Assembly (NCBI RefSeq): GCF_947503375.1
Contig: NZ_CANNDQ010000002.1
Location: forward strand, 1 to 64,000
DNA from: an uncultured Psychroserpens sp.
GTDB taxonomy: Bacteria; Bacteroidota; Bacteroidia; Flavobacteriales; Flavobacteriaceae
Length of the DNA: 64,000 nt
Reading direction: 5' to 3'
The notes under the pieces were generated by a model. The model was not told the origin of the DNA. It did not search any database and was given only the letters and a program-made list of their open reading frames with translations. How positions within the stretch are numbered: the stretch's first letter is position 1; each line of letters starts with the position of its first letter. The position numbers and the translations under genes are program-made. Below are positions 56,542 through 64,000 of the stretch, in pieces.

Positions 56542-58011
56542 ATGAGTTTAAAAAAACGTATTGGTCTCTTACTTGGACCAACACTATTTATTGTTATAAT
56601 CTTATTCTTTAAGCCTGATGGTCTTTCAACTGAGGGTAATGCAGTATTAGCATCTACAGCTTGGGTAGCTGCATGGTGGATTACCGAAGTCATTCCTATT
56701 GCTGTAACTGCTTTATTACCTATAATCTTGTTTCCTTTATCTGGTGGGATGGATCTGTCAAATACCACAAGTGCTTTTGGTCATAAATATGTTTTTCTTT
56801 ATCTAGGCGGTTTTGTTATTGCTATTACTATCGAAAAATGGAAACTTCACAAACGTATCGCATTAAATATCATCCATATTATTGGTAGTGATGTTCGAAA
56901 AATTATTTTGGGTTTTATGATTGCTACGGCATTCTTATCCATGTGGATTTCAAATACAGCTACGTCAGTGATGATGTTACCAATTGGTATTGCTATCATC
57001 AAGCAATTAAAAGATAATCCTGATACACTTGAAAATGAGAATCAAATTTTCGGTAAAGCGCTAATGCTTGCTATTGCCTACAGCGCATCAATTGGTGGTA
57101 TTGCCACTCTTATTGGCACACCACCAAACTTAGTTTTGGCTGGCATAGTTTCAGATACTTATGGTTATGAGATTACTTTTTCACAATGGTTTATGTTTGG
57201 CTTTCCAATTTCATTATTACTCTTATTTATTTGCTGGAAGTACCTTACACGTTATGCATTTACATTTAAACAAACCCAATTTCCTGGTGGCAAAGCTGAA
57301 ATTAAACATCAGTTAAAAACCTTAGGAAACATTAATTATGAAGAAAAAGCGGTAGCGCTCGTTTTTGCACTCACTGCATTTTGCTGGATTACAAGATCAT
57401 TTATATTAAAGCGTATTCTCCCAGCTATTGACGATACCATTATTGCTATCTTCTTCGCCATCATATTGTTTTTGATTCCTTCAAAAAATAAAAACGAGAA
57501 CCTTATTAATTGGAATGAAGCCGTAAAGCTACCTTGGGGAATTATCCTTCTTTTTGGAGGTGGCATGGCGCTAGCCAAAGGTTTTGAAACTAGTGGTCTT
57601 GCAGCTTGGCTAGGAAACCAAATGGCTTCTCTACAAGGCATGACCATTATTATTCTAATTCTAATATTAGTAGCGGCTGTCAACTTCTTAACTGAGATCA
57701 CATCAAACCTAGCAACTACTGCTATGCTTTTACCTGTTTTAGCACCTATGGCACTTAGTGTTGATATCCATCCATTTGTTCTAATGGTAGGTGCAGCTGT
57801 AGCTGCATCGTGTGCATTTATGCTTCCTGTAGCAACCCCTCCTAACGCGGTTGTATTTGGTTCTGGTTATTTACGAATTCCAGATATGGTAAGCAAAGGT
57901 ATTGTAATGAATCTCATCTCAATTATAATAGTCACACTATTTGTGTACTTTCTACTACCAGAGCTTTGGCAAATAACTGTGGATGGTTTCCCAAAAGAAT
58001 TATTACGTTAA
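56542..58011 (+). CDS. SLC13/DASS family anion:sodium symporter
   Basis: 489 residues, about 11-12 membrane segments. DASS motifs: STAWVAAWWITEVIPIAVTAL, MWISNTATSVMMLPIG (first SNT), ATLIGTPPNLVLAG, and the second half TEITSNLATTAMLLPVLAPM and SCAFMLPVATPPNAVVFGSG. These match sodium-coupled carriers for dicarboxylates or sulfate. A single gene; the last nine bases overlap the convergent yheT-like gene. Confidence 0.93.
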   Translation: MSLKKRIGLLLGPTLFIVIILFFKPDGLSTEGNAVLASTAWVAAWWITEVIPIAVTALLPIILFPLSGGMDLSNTTSAFGHKYVFLYLGGFVIAITIEKWKLHKRIALNIIHIIGSDVRKIILGFMIATAFLSMWISNTATSVMMLPIGIAIIKQLKDNPDTLENENQIFGKALMLAIAYSASIGGIATLIGTPPNLVLAGIVSDTYGYEITFSQWFMFGFPISLLLLFICWKYLTRYAFTFKQTQFPGGKAEIKHQLKTLGNINYEEKAVALVFALTAFCWITRSFILKRILPAIDDTIIAIFFAIILFLIPSKNKNENLINWNEAVKLPWGIILLFGGGMALAKGFETSGLAAWLGNQMASLQGMTIIILILILVAAVNFLTEITSNLATTAMLLPVLAPMALSVDIHPFVLMVGAAVAASCAFMLPVATPPNAVVFGSGYLRIPDMVSKGIVMNLISIIIVTLFVYFLLPELWQITVDGFPKELLR

Positions 58012-58965
58012 TTTCTTAACAAACGTTAAAGCTCTTTTTTCATTATAATAGACATTATTCTTCTGAATGAACCCAACATGACCACCATGTTTAGGCATTT
58101 CTAAATATAAGTTTTCATTTTGCTTGGCTTCTTTTACTGGAAAACATTCTGGAGATAAAAACGAATCATTTAAGGCATTGATTAGTAGTGTAGGTACTTT
58201 TATGTTTTTTAAAAATTGTAAACTACTAGATTTTTCATAATACGCTGAGGCATTCTTAAAACCATGTGCTAGCGAGGTGTATACCTCATCAAAATCTCTT
58301 AAGGTTTTAATTGAATTGATCTTTTCCTCAGTGATTTGATCAGGGAATTGTTTGAGTTTCAATTTTAGTTTATCGACCAGATGCTTTTTAAACCGAATGG
58401 CAAACGCTTTATTCTTCAATTTATGCAATTCTATTGCAGAACCATTGAGATGAACAGGTACAGAAATAGCTATAGCTGCTTTGATTTCGTTTGGTACAAC
58501 TCTGCCTTCGCCTAAATATTTAAGCGTAATGTTTCCACCTAAACTGATGCCTTTAATATATAGTTTTGAATAACCTTTTTCTTCAATGCAATGTTTAACT
58601 ACATCATCAAGATCGTTAGTAGCTCCTGAATGGTAGCTATAATAAAATCGGTTACCTTCGCCACTGCATCCTCTAAAATTGACACAAACTGCATCTACTC
58701 CATTTTGGTTAAATAATTTTGCTGCTCCTGTGACATAAGGTCGTTGTGCATGACCTTCTAATCCGTGAAGTAAAATGATAACTGCGTCAGATTTTCTTTC
58801 AGAATAACTCCAATCCAAGTCTAAAAAATCGTTATCACGAGTTGCTATACGTTCTCGTTTTTGCTCTAAGTTCTTAATTCTACGAAATAATCCAGAATAT
58901 ATAGTGGCAATAAATCCGTTTTTAAATTGAAAAGGTGGTTTGTAGGTCGATTCTATTATTGGCAT
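58003..58965 (-). CDS. YheT-like alpha/beta hydrolase
   Basis: 320 residues from ATG 58965; the frame is open to 59034, but that would overlap ade by 56 bases. Signatures: VIILLHGLEGHAQRPY, CVNFRGCSGEGNR, the nucleophile elbow KGISLGGNITLKY and a late HGGHVGF with the catalytic His. Member of the COG0429 group; substrate unknown. Last of the pabB-tilS-ade run, 13 bases after ade. Confidence 0.9.
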   Translation of the reverse strand: MPIIESTYKPPFQFKNGFIATIYSGLFRRIKNLEQKRERIATRDNDFLDLDWSYSERKSDAVIILLHGLEGHAQRPYVTGAAKLFNQNGVDAVCVNFRGCSGEGNRFYYSYHSGATNDLDDVVKHCIEEKGYSKLYIKGISLGGNITLKYLGEGRVVPNEIKAAIAISVPVHLNGSAIELHKLKNKAFAIRFKKHLVDKLKLKLKQFPDQITEEKINSIKTLRDFDEVYTSLAHGFKNASAYYEKSSSLQFLKNIKVPTLLINALNDSFLSPECFPVKEAKQNENLYLEMPKHGGHVGFIQKNNVYYNEKRALTFVKKLT

Positions 58966-58978
58966 AGGTGTTGTGAAT

Positions 58979-60601
58979 TTATACTTGTAAACTAGTAAAC
59001 TTGAAAGTGTCACCATTAAACAGTCCTTTATCACTCAATTTTAGAGCAGGAATAACAAGCAATGCCATAAACGATAATGTCATGTAAGGTGAATTTAAAG
59101 TACTACCAAGCTCTTTAGCCATTGCATCTAATTTGGCATAGTGCTTGCCAATTGTCTCTCCATCTTGATCGCTCATAATTCCAGCAACAGGCAACGGAAC
59201 TATTTGTACTTCATTTTCTGTAACTGCACAAATACCACCTTTATTTTCAATAATAAGATTAACAGCTTTGCAAATCATTTCATCAGAAACACCAACTACA
59301 ATGATATTGTGTGAATCATGGCCAACAGATGAAGCGATTGCGCCTTCTTTCAAACCAAAGTTTTTAATAAATGCTATCGCTGGATCATCATCATTGTATC
59401 GATCAACCACAGTCATTTTTAAAATATCTGATGTTGCATTAGAAACGAGATTATCATTCTCAATAGTAGCGTCTTTTATTAATTCATTGGTAACTAACTG
59501 ACCTTCTATGGCTTCAATAACTCTTATACGCTTTGTTTTTGGCGCAATTTTAAAATTAGAAATAGATTTCTTCTTGGTATTAAAATTGTTAAGAGTTTCA
59601 AAACTGGTAGACTCGATCATCGATTTGCCATTTTCACTAACCAACTTTCCATCTATATAAGTTTGTAGTACTTTAAAGTCCTTTAAGTTATCTACAACTA
59701 TACAGTCAGCAGCATCTCCAACTTCTAATAACCCAACATCTAAGCCATAATGTTCAACTGGATTGACGCAAGCTGCTTGCAATACTTTGAACACATCTAT
59801 ACCTTTCTTAATTGCTCTTGCACAGAGTTGATTGATATGACCTATTAGTAAATCATCTGGATGTTTATCATCACTACAAAACATCATTTGAGTAGCGTAC
59901 TCTGGTAATAAACCTATTAATGCTTCAAAATTTTTAGCTGCACTTCCTTCTCGTATGAGTATTTTCATCCCTTTTTGAAGCTTCTCTAAACCTTCTTCAT
60001 AAGTAAAGCACTCATGATCTGTTGAAATTCCAGCATTAATATACTTGGTTATGTTATCGCCAATAACTCCTGGCGCATGACCATCAACTGGCTTTTTGTA
60101 ATGCTTTGCCCAAGCTATTTTTTTAAGTACGTCTTCGTCATTGAATAAAACACCAGGATAATTCATCATTTCTGCAAGGTATTTAATTTCTGATCTAGAC
60201 ATGAGTTCCTTTATATCGTCGGAATCTATAATTGCTCCAGCAGACTCAAATGATGTAGCAGGCACACAGGATGGCGCACCAAAATTAAATTTAAAAGGGG
60301 TTTGATTACCATTGTTGATCATAAAATCTACGCCTTTAACACCCAGAACATTTGCAATTTCATGAGGATCAGAAACTGTAGCGACTGTTCCATGATTTAC
60401 AGCTATTCTAGCAAACTCACTTGGCACTAACATAGAACTTTCAATATGAATATGCGCATCAATAAAACCTGGGAGTATGTAATGTTTGATATCATGGTCT
60501 TTTTTTTCTATAGCTATTATTTTCCCGTTATCAATAACGACTTCTCCTTTATAGATATATTTGTTCTTAATGTTTACGATTTGACCTTGTATTCTTTTCA
60601 T
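58979..60601 (-). CDS. ade: Adenine deaminase
   Basis: 540 residues. Amidohydrolase start [20 protein letters not shown], and [32 protein letters not shown] and [12 protein letters not shown], which are specific to Ade. The C-terminal [13 protein letters not shown] and [10 protein letters not shown] complete the type. It converts adenine to hypoxanthine for purine salvage. Follows tilS after 13 bases. Confidence 0.96.
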   Translation of the reverse strand: MKRIQGQIVNIKNKYIYKGEVVIDNGKIIAIEKKDHDIKHYILPGFIDAHIHIESSMLVPSEFARIAVNHGTVATVSDPHEIANVLGVKGVDFMINNGNQTPFKFNFGAPSCVPATSFESAGAIIDSDDIKELMSRSEIKYLAEMMNYPGVLFNDEDVLKKIAWAKHYKKPVDGHAPGVIGDNITKYINAGISTDHECFTYEEGLEKLQKGMKILIREGSAAKNFEALIGLLPEYATQMMFCSDDKHPDDLLIGHINQLCARAIKKGIDVFKVLQAACVNPVEHYGLDVGLLEVGDAADCIVVDNLKDFKVLQTYIDGKLVSENGKSMIESTSFETLNNFNTKKKSISNFKIAPKTKRIRVIEAIEGQLVTNELIKDATIENDNLVSNATSDILKMTVVDRYNDDDPAIAFIKNFGLKEGAIASSVGHDSHNIIVVGVSDEMICKAVNLIIENKGGICAVTENEVQIVPLPVAGIMSDQDGETIGKHYAKLDAMAKELGSTLNSPYMTLSFMALLVIPALKLSDKGLFNGDTFKFTSLQV

Positions 60602-60614
60602 TAAAACGCTATAA

Positions 60615-61925
60615 TTAATCGAGTGTGATTTTTAAAATTTCAGTGGTTTCACGTGATGCCTTAAAGCGGTTATCTGCTCGTTTCCCAATGATCCATACAA
60701 TGTCATTATTTGAACATAACAGCCACGTGTTCTCTTTATCTACTAAAGAGAATTTTTCATCTTTAAAATATTTACTGAGTTTCTTTTTGCCTTTCATTCC
60801 AATTGGAAAAAAAACGTCACCATCTTTCCATTTTCTAACTATTAATGGGAACTGAATACCAGCTTTGTCAACATAAATAGTGGTACTAGAATGCTGAGAT
60901 ATTGCATCAGCTTCATCAAAAAATAAAATGCCTTTTGGTGTTTGAAACTCTTTAGCATTGGCTTTTATTAAAAAAGATTCTGATGCTTCTGAAGTTAAAT
61001 CTGTTAAAATAAGGTGCGCTCTATCTTTAATTAAACGATGTGAGTTTGATAAAACTTGTTTACCAGATTGTGCTTCTAACAAATCTACAATATCTGTCCA
61101 CTGGGTAAAACCATATGATTTAAACATTTCAAATAAATACGCTTTAGGATTATTCACTTTTTTAAACTCTGAAACTTTAAATTTTATTTGAGATTCATCT
61201 ATAAAATCAATTGCTCGTTTCGCAACAGCATTTAAACTTTCTTCAACGATATCTGCTGTATCATTAAGGTGGTCTAGAGTTGTTTTGAAATTAACTAGTA
61301 ATTCTGGATGTGTTTCTTTAAGGGCTGGAATGACGTGATGTCTTAATTTATTACGAAGATACTTATCAGACGCATTGCTACTGTCTTCCCTCCATCTTAG
61401 ATGATTGGCTTTAGCATACTCCTCAATTTCTTCTCTTGTAAATGGCAATAATGGACGAACTAACTTATCGTTTATTTCAGGAATACCAGTAAGTCCATTT
61501 ATACCAGTTCCTCTAGATAAATTGATTAGAAATGTTTCTAAATTATCATCTGCATGATGTGCTGTTAGAATATAATTGAAGTTTAAATTTTCGGCTAAGT
61601 CGTAAAACCAATTGTAACGTAACTCACGAGCAGCCATTTGTGTTGACAATTTATTTAATTTAGCATAATCTTTTGTATGGAAGCTTTCACTAAAAATTTC
61701 AATATTTAATTGATTTGCCAGATTAACCATGAAAATTTCATCTTCATCGCTCTCATTTCCTCTAAGATTGAAATTACAGTGCGCTAATGCAAAGTTAAAA
61801 TCAAGCTCATGGCACAAATACGTAAGCACTACGCTATCTAATCCGCCAGAAACAGCAATAATACTTCTACTCTCAGTTAAGAACTTAAACTTCTGGTTGA
61901 TATGATTTTTGAATTTTTCTAGCAC
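60615..61925 (-). CDS. tilS: tRNA(Ile)-lysidine synthetase
   Basis: 436 residues with a GTG start at 61925. PP-loop motif [15 protein letters not shown] (about 23-37), then [23 protein letters not shown] and [20 protein letters not shown], then the RNA-binding C-terminal domain ending in the [10 protein letters not shown] region. It modifies the AUA anticodon wobble base (lysidine) and is essential. The GTG start and operon position (37 bases after pabB) point to coordinated low expression. Confidence 0.95.
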   Translation of the reverse strand: MLEKFKNHINQKFKFLTESRSIIAVSGGLDSVVLTYLCHELDFNFALAHCNFNLRGNESDEDEIFMVNLANQLNIEIFSESFHTKDYAKLNKLSTQMAARELRYNWFYDLAENLNFNYILTAHHADDNLETFLINLSRGTGINGLTGIPEINDKLVRPLLPFTREEIEEYAKANHLRWREDSSNASDKYLRNKLRHHVIPALKETHPELLVNFKTTLDHLNDTADIVEESLNAVAKRAIDFIDESQIKFKVSEFKKVNNPKAYLFEMFKSYGFTQWTDIVDLLEAQSGKQVLSNSHRLIKDRAHLILTDLTSEASESFLIKANAKEFQTPKGILFFDEADAISQHSSTTIYVDKAGIQFPLIVRKWKDGDVFFPIGMKGKKKLSKYFKDEKFSLVDKENTWLLCSNNDIVWIIGKRADNRFKASRETTEILKITLD

Positions 61926-61962
61926 GAATTCAAAGGTAAATCTTTAAATGTTTATTTACTAG

Positions 61963-63261
61963 CTAATTTTCTAGAACCTCACGCATAGCTTTGGCTTTCA
62001 CTAAGCATTCTTCGTATTCTTTTAAAGGATCACTTTTTGCAGTAATAGCGCCTCCAACAGAGTAAGATATATATTTGTGTGTACTGTTGTAAAGAATACT
62101 CCTAATCACTACATTAAAATCAAAATCATTATTAGGTGTAAAATAACCTACTGTTCCTGAATATAAACCGCGCTTAGTTACCTCTAAGTTTTCTATAATT
62201 TTCATAGCAGATAGCTTTGGTGCTCCTGTCATGCTTCCCATTGGGAATGTGGTTTTAATAATATCAACAGGATGTGTACTGCTATTTACATTTGAAACGA
62301 CAGTTGAGATCATTTGATGCACTTGTTCAAAACTATACACTTTACAAAACTCTTCTACTATAACACTTCCTCTGGTCGCTGTTCTTGAAAGGTCGTTACG
62401 TACTAGATCTACAATCATTACATTTTCACTACGCTCTTTCTCATCTTTAGCCAATCTTAGCTTCAAAATTTCGTCTTCATTACTATCTTTCGAGCGTCTT
62501 GCTGTACCTTTTATAGGTTGCGAAATTATTTTCTGAGCTTCTTTTTTAAGATAGCGTTCTGGTGATGCAGACATCAAGTACTTGTCATAAACCTTTAAAA
62601 AAGTTGCAAAAGGTGGCTTGGATATTCCGTTAAGCTTTTGGTAAGTTACTATTGGATTAAGTGTTGTGTTTTCGGCATAAAATTCTTGACAAAAATTAGC
62701 TTCATAAATATCGCCTCTATAAATATGGGCTAACATTTCGTTCACTTTTTTAAAATAATCATCTTTATGAATGCGTAATTTGATTTTAATTTGATCTTCA
62801 GTGTGCTCTGATAATTCTTCAGAAACATTAATCTTTTCTATTGCCTTAAGATCCTGATCTATTTCGTTAGCCACAACATTTATATAATGCATTTCTACGG
62901 TATTACCTTTTATTAAAAATAATCGTTTAGGCTGAAAAAAATACAGTTCAGGAAAACATAATACATCATTATTGTTAGAAGTCAACGCTTCTAAGTCGTT
63001 TTTAAGATCATAGGACAGATATCCAAAAATCCAGTCTTTAGTCACCGATTGGTAGTCTTTTAACTGCTCAAAAGCATTGTAGTAATCTGTTTGAAAACTG
63101 GTAAATGCATCCACTGCTAATACAGCATCATAATTAGAATAATTATGTTCGTAGCTATTAGAATCTAGCCATACAACTTCATAGAACTGTTGACTCCAAA
63201 ACAATAATTTTTGTTTATATTGCTCAACATTATTGATGTGATGCGTTTGTATTCTCCTCAA
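61963..63261 (-). CDS. pabB: Chorismate-binding aminodeoxychorismate synthase component I-like
   Basis: 432 residues. The chorismate-binding domain is C-terminal: [60 protein letters not shown] and [18 protein letters not shown]. This fits PabB (4-amino-4-deoxychorismate for folate) better than TrpE, which normally sits in trp operons and is longer. There is no ATG near the N-terminus: the frame begins with TTG at 63261, or ATT just before; a stop codon lies upstream, so the start is non-ATG. First gene of the run with tilS and ade. Confidence 0.9.
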   Translation of the reverse strand: MRRIQTHHINNVEQYKQKLLFWSQQFYEVVWLDSNSYEHNYSNYDAVLAVDAFTSFQTDYYNAFEQLKDYQSVTKDWIFGYLSYDLKNDLEALTSNNNDVLCFPELYFFQPKRLFLIKGNTVEMHYINVVANEIDQDLKAIEKINVSEELSEHTEDQIKIKLRIHKDDYFKKVNEMLAHIYRGDIYEANFCQEFYAENTTLNPIVTYQKLNGISKPPFATFLKVYDKYLMSASPERYLKKEAQKIISQPIKGTARRSKDSNEDEILKLRLAKDEKERSENVMIVDLVRNDLSRTATRGSVIVEEFCKVYSFEQVHQMISTVVSNVNSSTHPVDIIKTTFPMGSMTGAPKLSAMKIIENLEVTKRGLYSGTVGYFTPNNDFDFNVVIRSILYNSTHKYISYSVGGAITAKSDPLKEYEECLVKAKAMREVLEN

Positions 63262-63285
63262 AATAAGATGATATTCTTAATCTTT

Positions 63286-63293
63286 CAAATGTA
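63286..63293 (-). promoter_or_regulatory. Candidate -7 box for the pabB operon
   Basis: On the minus strand TACATTTG fits TAnnTTTG, 25 bases before the TTG start at 63261; the transcript would have a leader of about 20 bases. No -33 TTG is obvious at the right distance. Confidence 0.4.
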
Positions 63294-63361
63294 TTAAGAA
63301 ACTATCATATATTCAGAATAAAATTGCATTACAAGACCATTATTATTTTATCTACTTATTT

Positions 63362-64000
63362 ATGAACTCTAGAACATTATCCCTTTTAAAATTTAATCAA
63401 TTCTGTTTCTTTCTATTTGCATTGAGCATTAATACGTATGCTTTTCAATGGTATACACATGAGGATAGCAAATTAGGATTCACATTACAATTACCCGAAG
63501 CTCCTAATTATAATGATGAATATGAATCTTTTACAATTTATAGCTACAGTAAACCAAATGCAAAAACCGTGTTTTCATTCTTTGCTTTAGATTTTAGACA
63601 ATTAAATAATAAGAAAGAGAACCAAACTATAATTGACGATTTTATTACCAATACCATAAACAATATTAATGGCAAACTCATCGATAAAGAGAAAATTCCA
63701 TACAAAGGAGGTTTAAAATATCAAATACAAATAAAGGTCAACGAAGTGAATATGATGCGTTCACAGATTACCCTTAAAAATGATATTATGTGTTATTTAT
63801 CTGTTGAAGATGTAGAAGCAAAGATGACTTCTAAAGATATTGATACCTTTTTTAATTCTTTAAGAATAAATGCTCCTGAACCTCTTGAAGCAAAATCACC
63901 TATAGTTTATAAAAATGACAAAGGTGCTTTTTCATTACCAATACCAATTGAGCCACAAGACATCTCTAGAGAAGTGCCTAATCCTATAGATGAAAATGGT
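63362..64000 (+). CDS. Secreted protein of unknown function, cut by the right edge
   Basis: 213 codons in frame with no stop before the edge. The N-terminus MNSRTLSLLKFNQF, FCFFLFALSINTYAF is a signal peptide; the chain continues FQWYTHEDSKLGFTLQLPEAP, resembling the first strand of PsbP-like or DUF-type secreted proteins, but no family is certain. Divergent from pabB, with 100 bases between them. Confidence 0.75.
   Translation, partial: MNSRTLSLLKFNQFCFFLFALSINTYAFQWYTHEDSKLGFTLQLPEAPNYNDEYESFTIYSYSKPNAKTVFSFFALDFRQLNNKKENQTIIDDFITNTINNINGKLIDKEKIPYKGGLKYQIQIKVNEVNMMRSQITLKNDIMCYLSVEDVEAKMTSKDIDTFFNSLRINAPEPLEAKSPIVYKNDKGAFSLPIPIEPQDISREVPNPIDENG

Noticed and set aside
58966..59034. Upstream start of the YheT-like hydrolase
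   Set aside because: It would overlap ade by 56 bases; ATG 58965 lies 13 bases after ade and begins the conserved part.

Overview
The window comes from a low-GC member of the Bacteroidota, most likely a marine Flavobacteriaceae. Evidence: AT-rich DNA, TAnnTTTG-type -7 promoter boxes, few Shine-Dalgarno sites, TlpA-type lipoproteins, DUF4294/DUF2306/DUF2891 proteins, a large multi-repeat surface protein, and an ABC permease fused to an M1 aminopeptidase. I see no rRNA, tRNA, CRISPR array, transposase or phage genes. Layout, left half: the left edge cuts a large secreted repeat protein (minus strand, 255-bp near-identical repeats). Then come hutH, a TlpA-like lipoprotein, the NAD(P)H-hydrate repair enzyme, a thrABC threonine operon, TrhA/hemolysin III with a DUF4294 partner, an ABC-2 permease/M1 peptidase with its ATPase, an M42 peptidase followed by a class V aminotransferase, a Nudix protein and a PrsW-like protease, a three-gene biotin-dependent acyl-CoA carboxylase operon, and several single genes (amidohydrolase, GNAT, DinB, MFS, a very long patatin). 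Layout, right half: DUF2306, DUF2188, an RlmI-like methyltransferase and dnaK on the minus strand; sdaA, panB and an RluA-type pseudouridine synthase on plus; then a minus-strand orphan histidine kinase module and a DUF2891 / NRAMP-like / pxpA / pxpB / pxpC 5-oxoprolinase operon. The NRAMP-like protein lacks the usual metal-binding motifs. Beyond the RiPP locus lie a TPR protein, yifB, an amidohydrolase with a membrane insert, an M15-like peptidase, an SLC13 transporter, a pabB-tilS-ade-yheT string and a secreted protein cut by the right edge. The most interesting locus is 46.2-50.2 kb. It encodes a 104-residue peptide with a Sec-type signal sequence whose C-terminus is nine back-to-back three-residue units, each Trp-x-Asp/Asn. 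It is followed one base later by a radical SAM/SPASM protein and preceded by a probable 2-oxoglutarate/Fe(II) oxygenase. This fits a triceptide (three-residue cyclophane) RiPP pathway: the radical SAM enzyme would join each Trp to the beta carbon of the third residue, and the oxygenase would add a further modification. Two overlapping upstream genes encode an unrecognised lipoprotein and an unrecognised two-helix membrane protein. A diverged direct repeat of about 105 bp lies on each side of this gene block, one copy just upstream of the next gene, which suggests duplication or insertion of the block.
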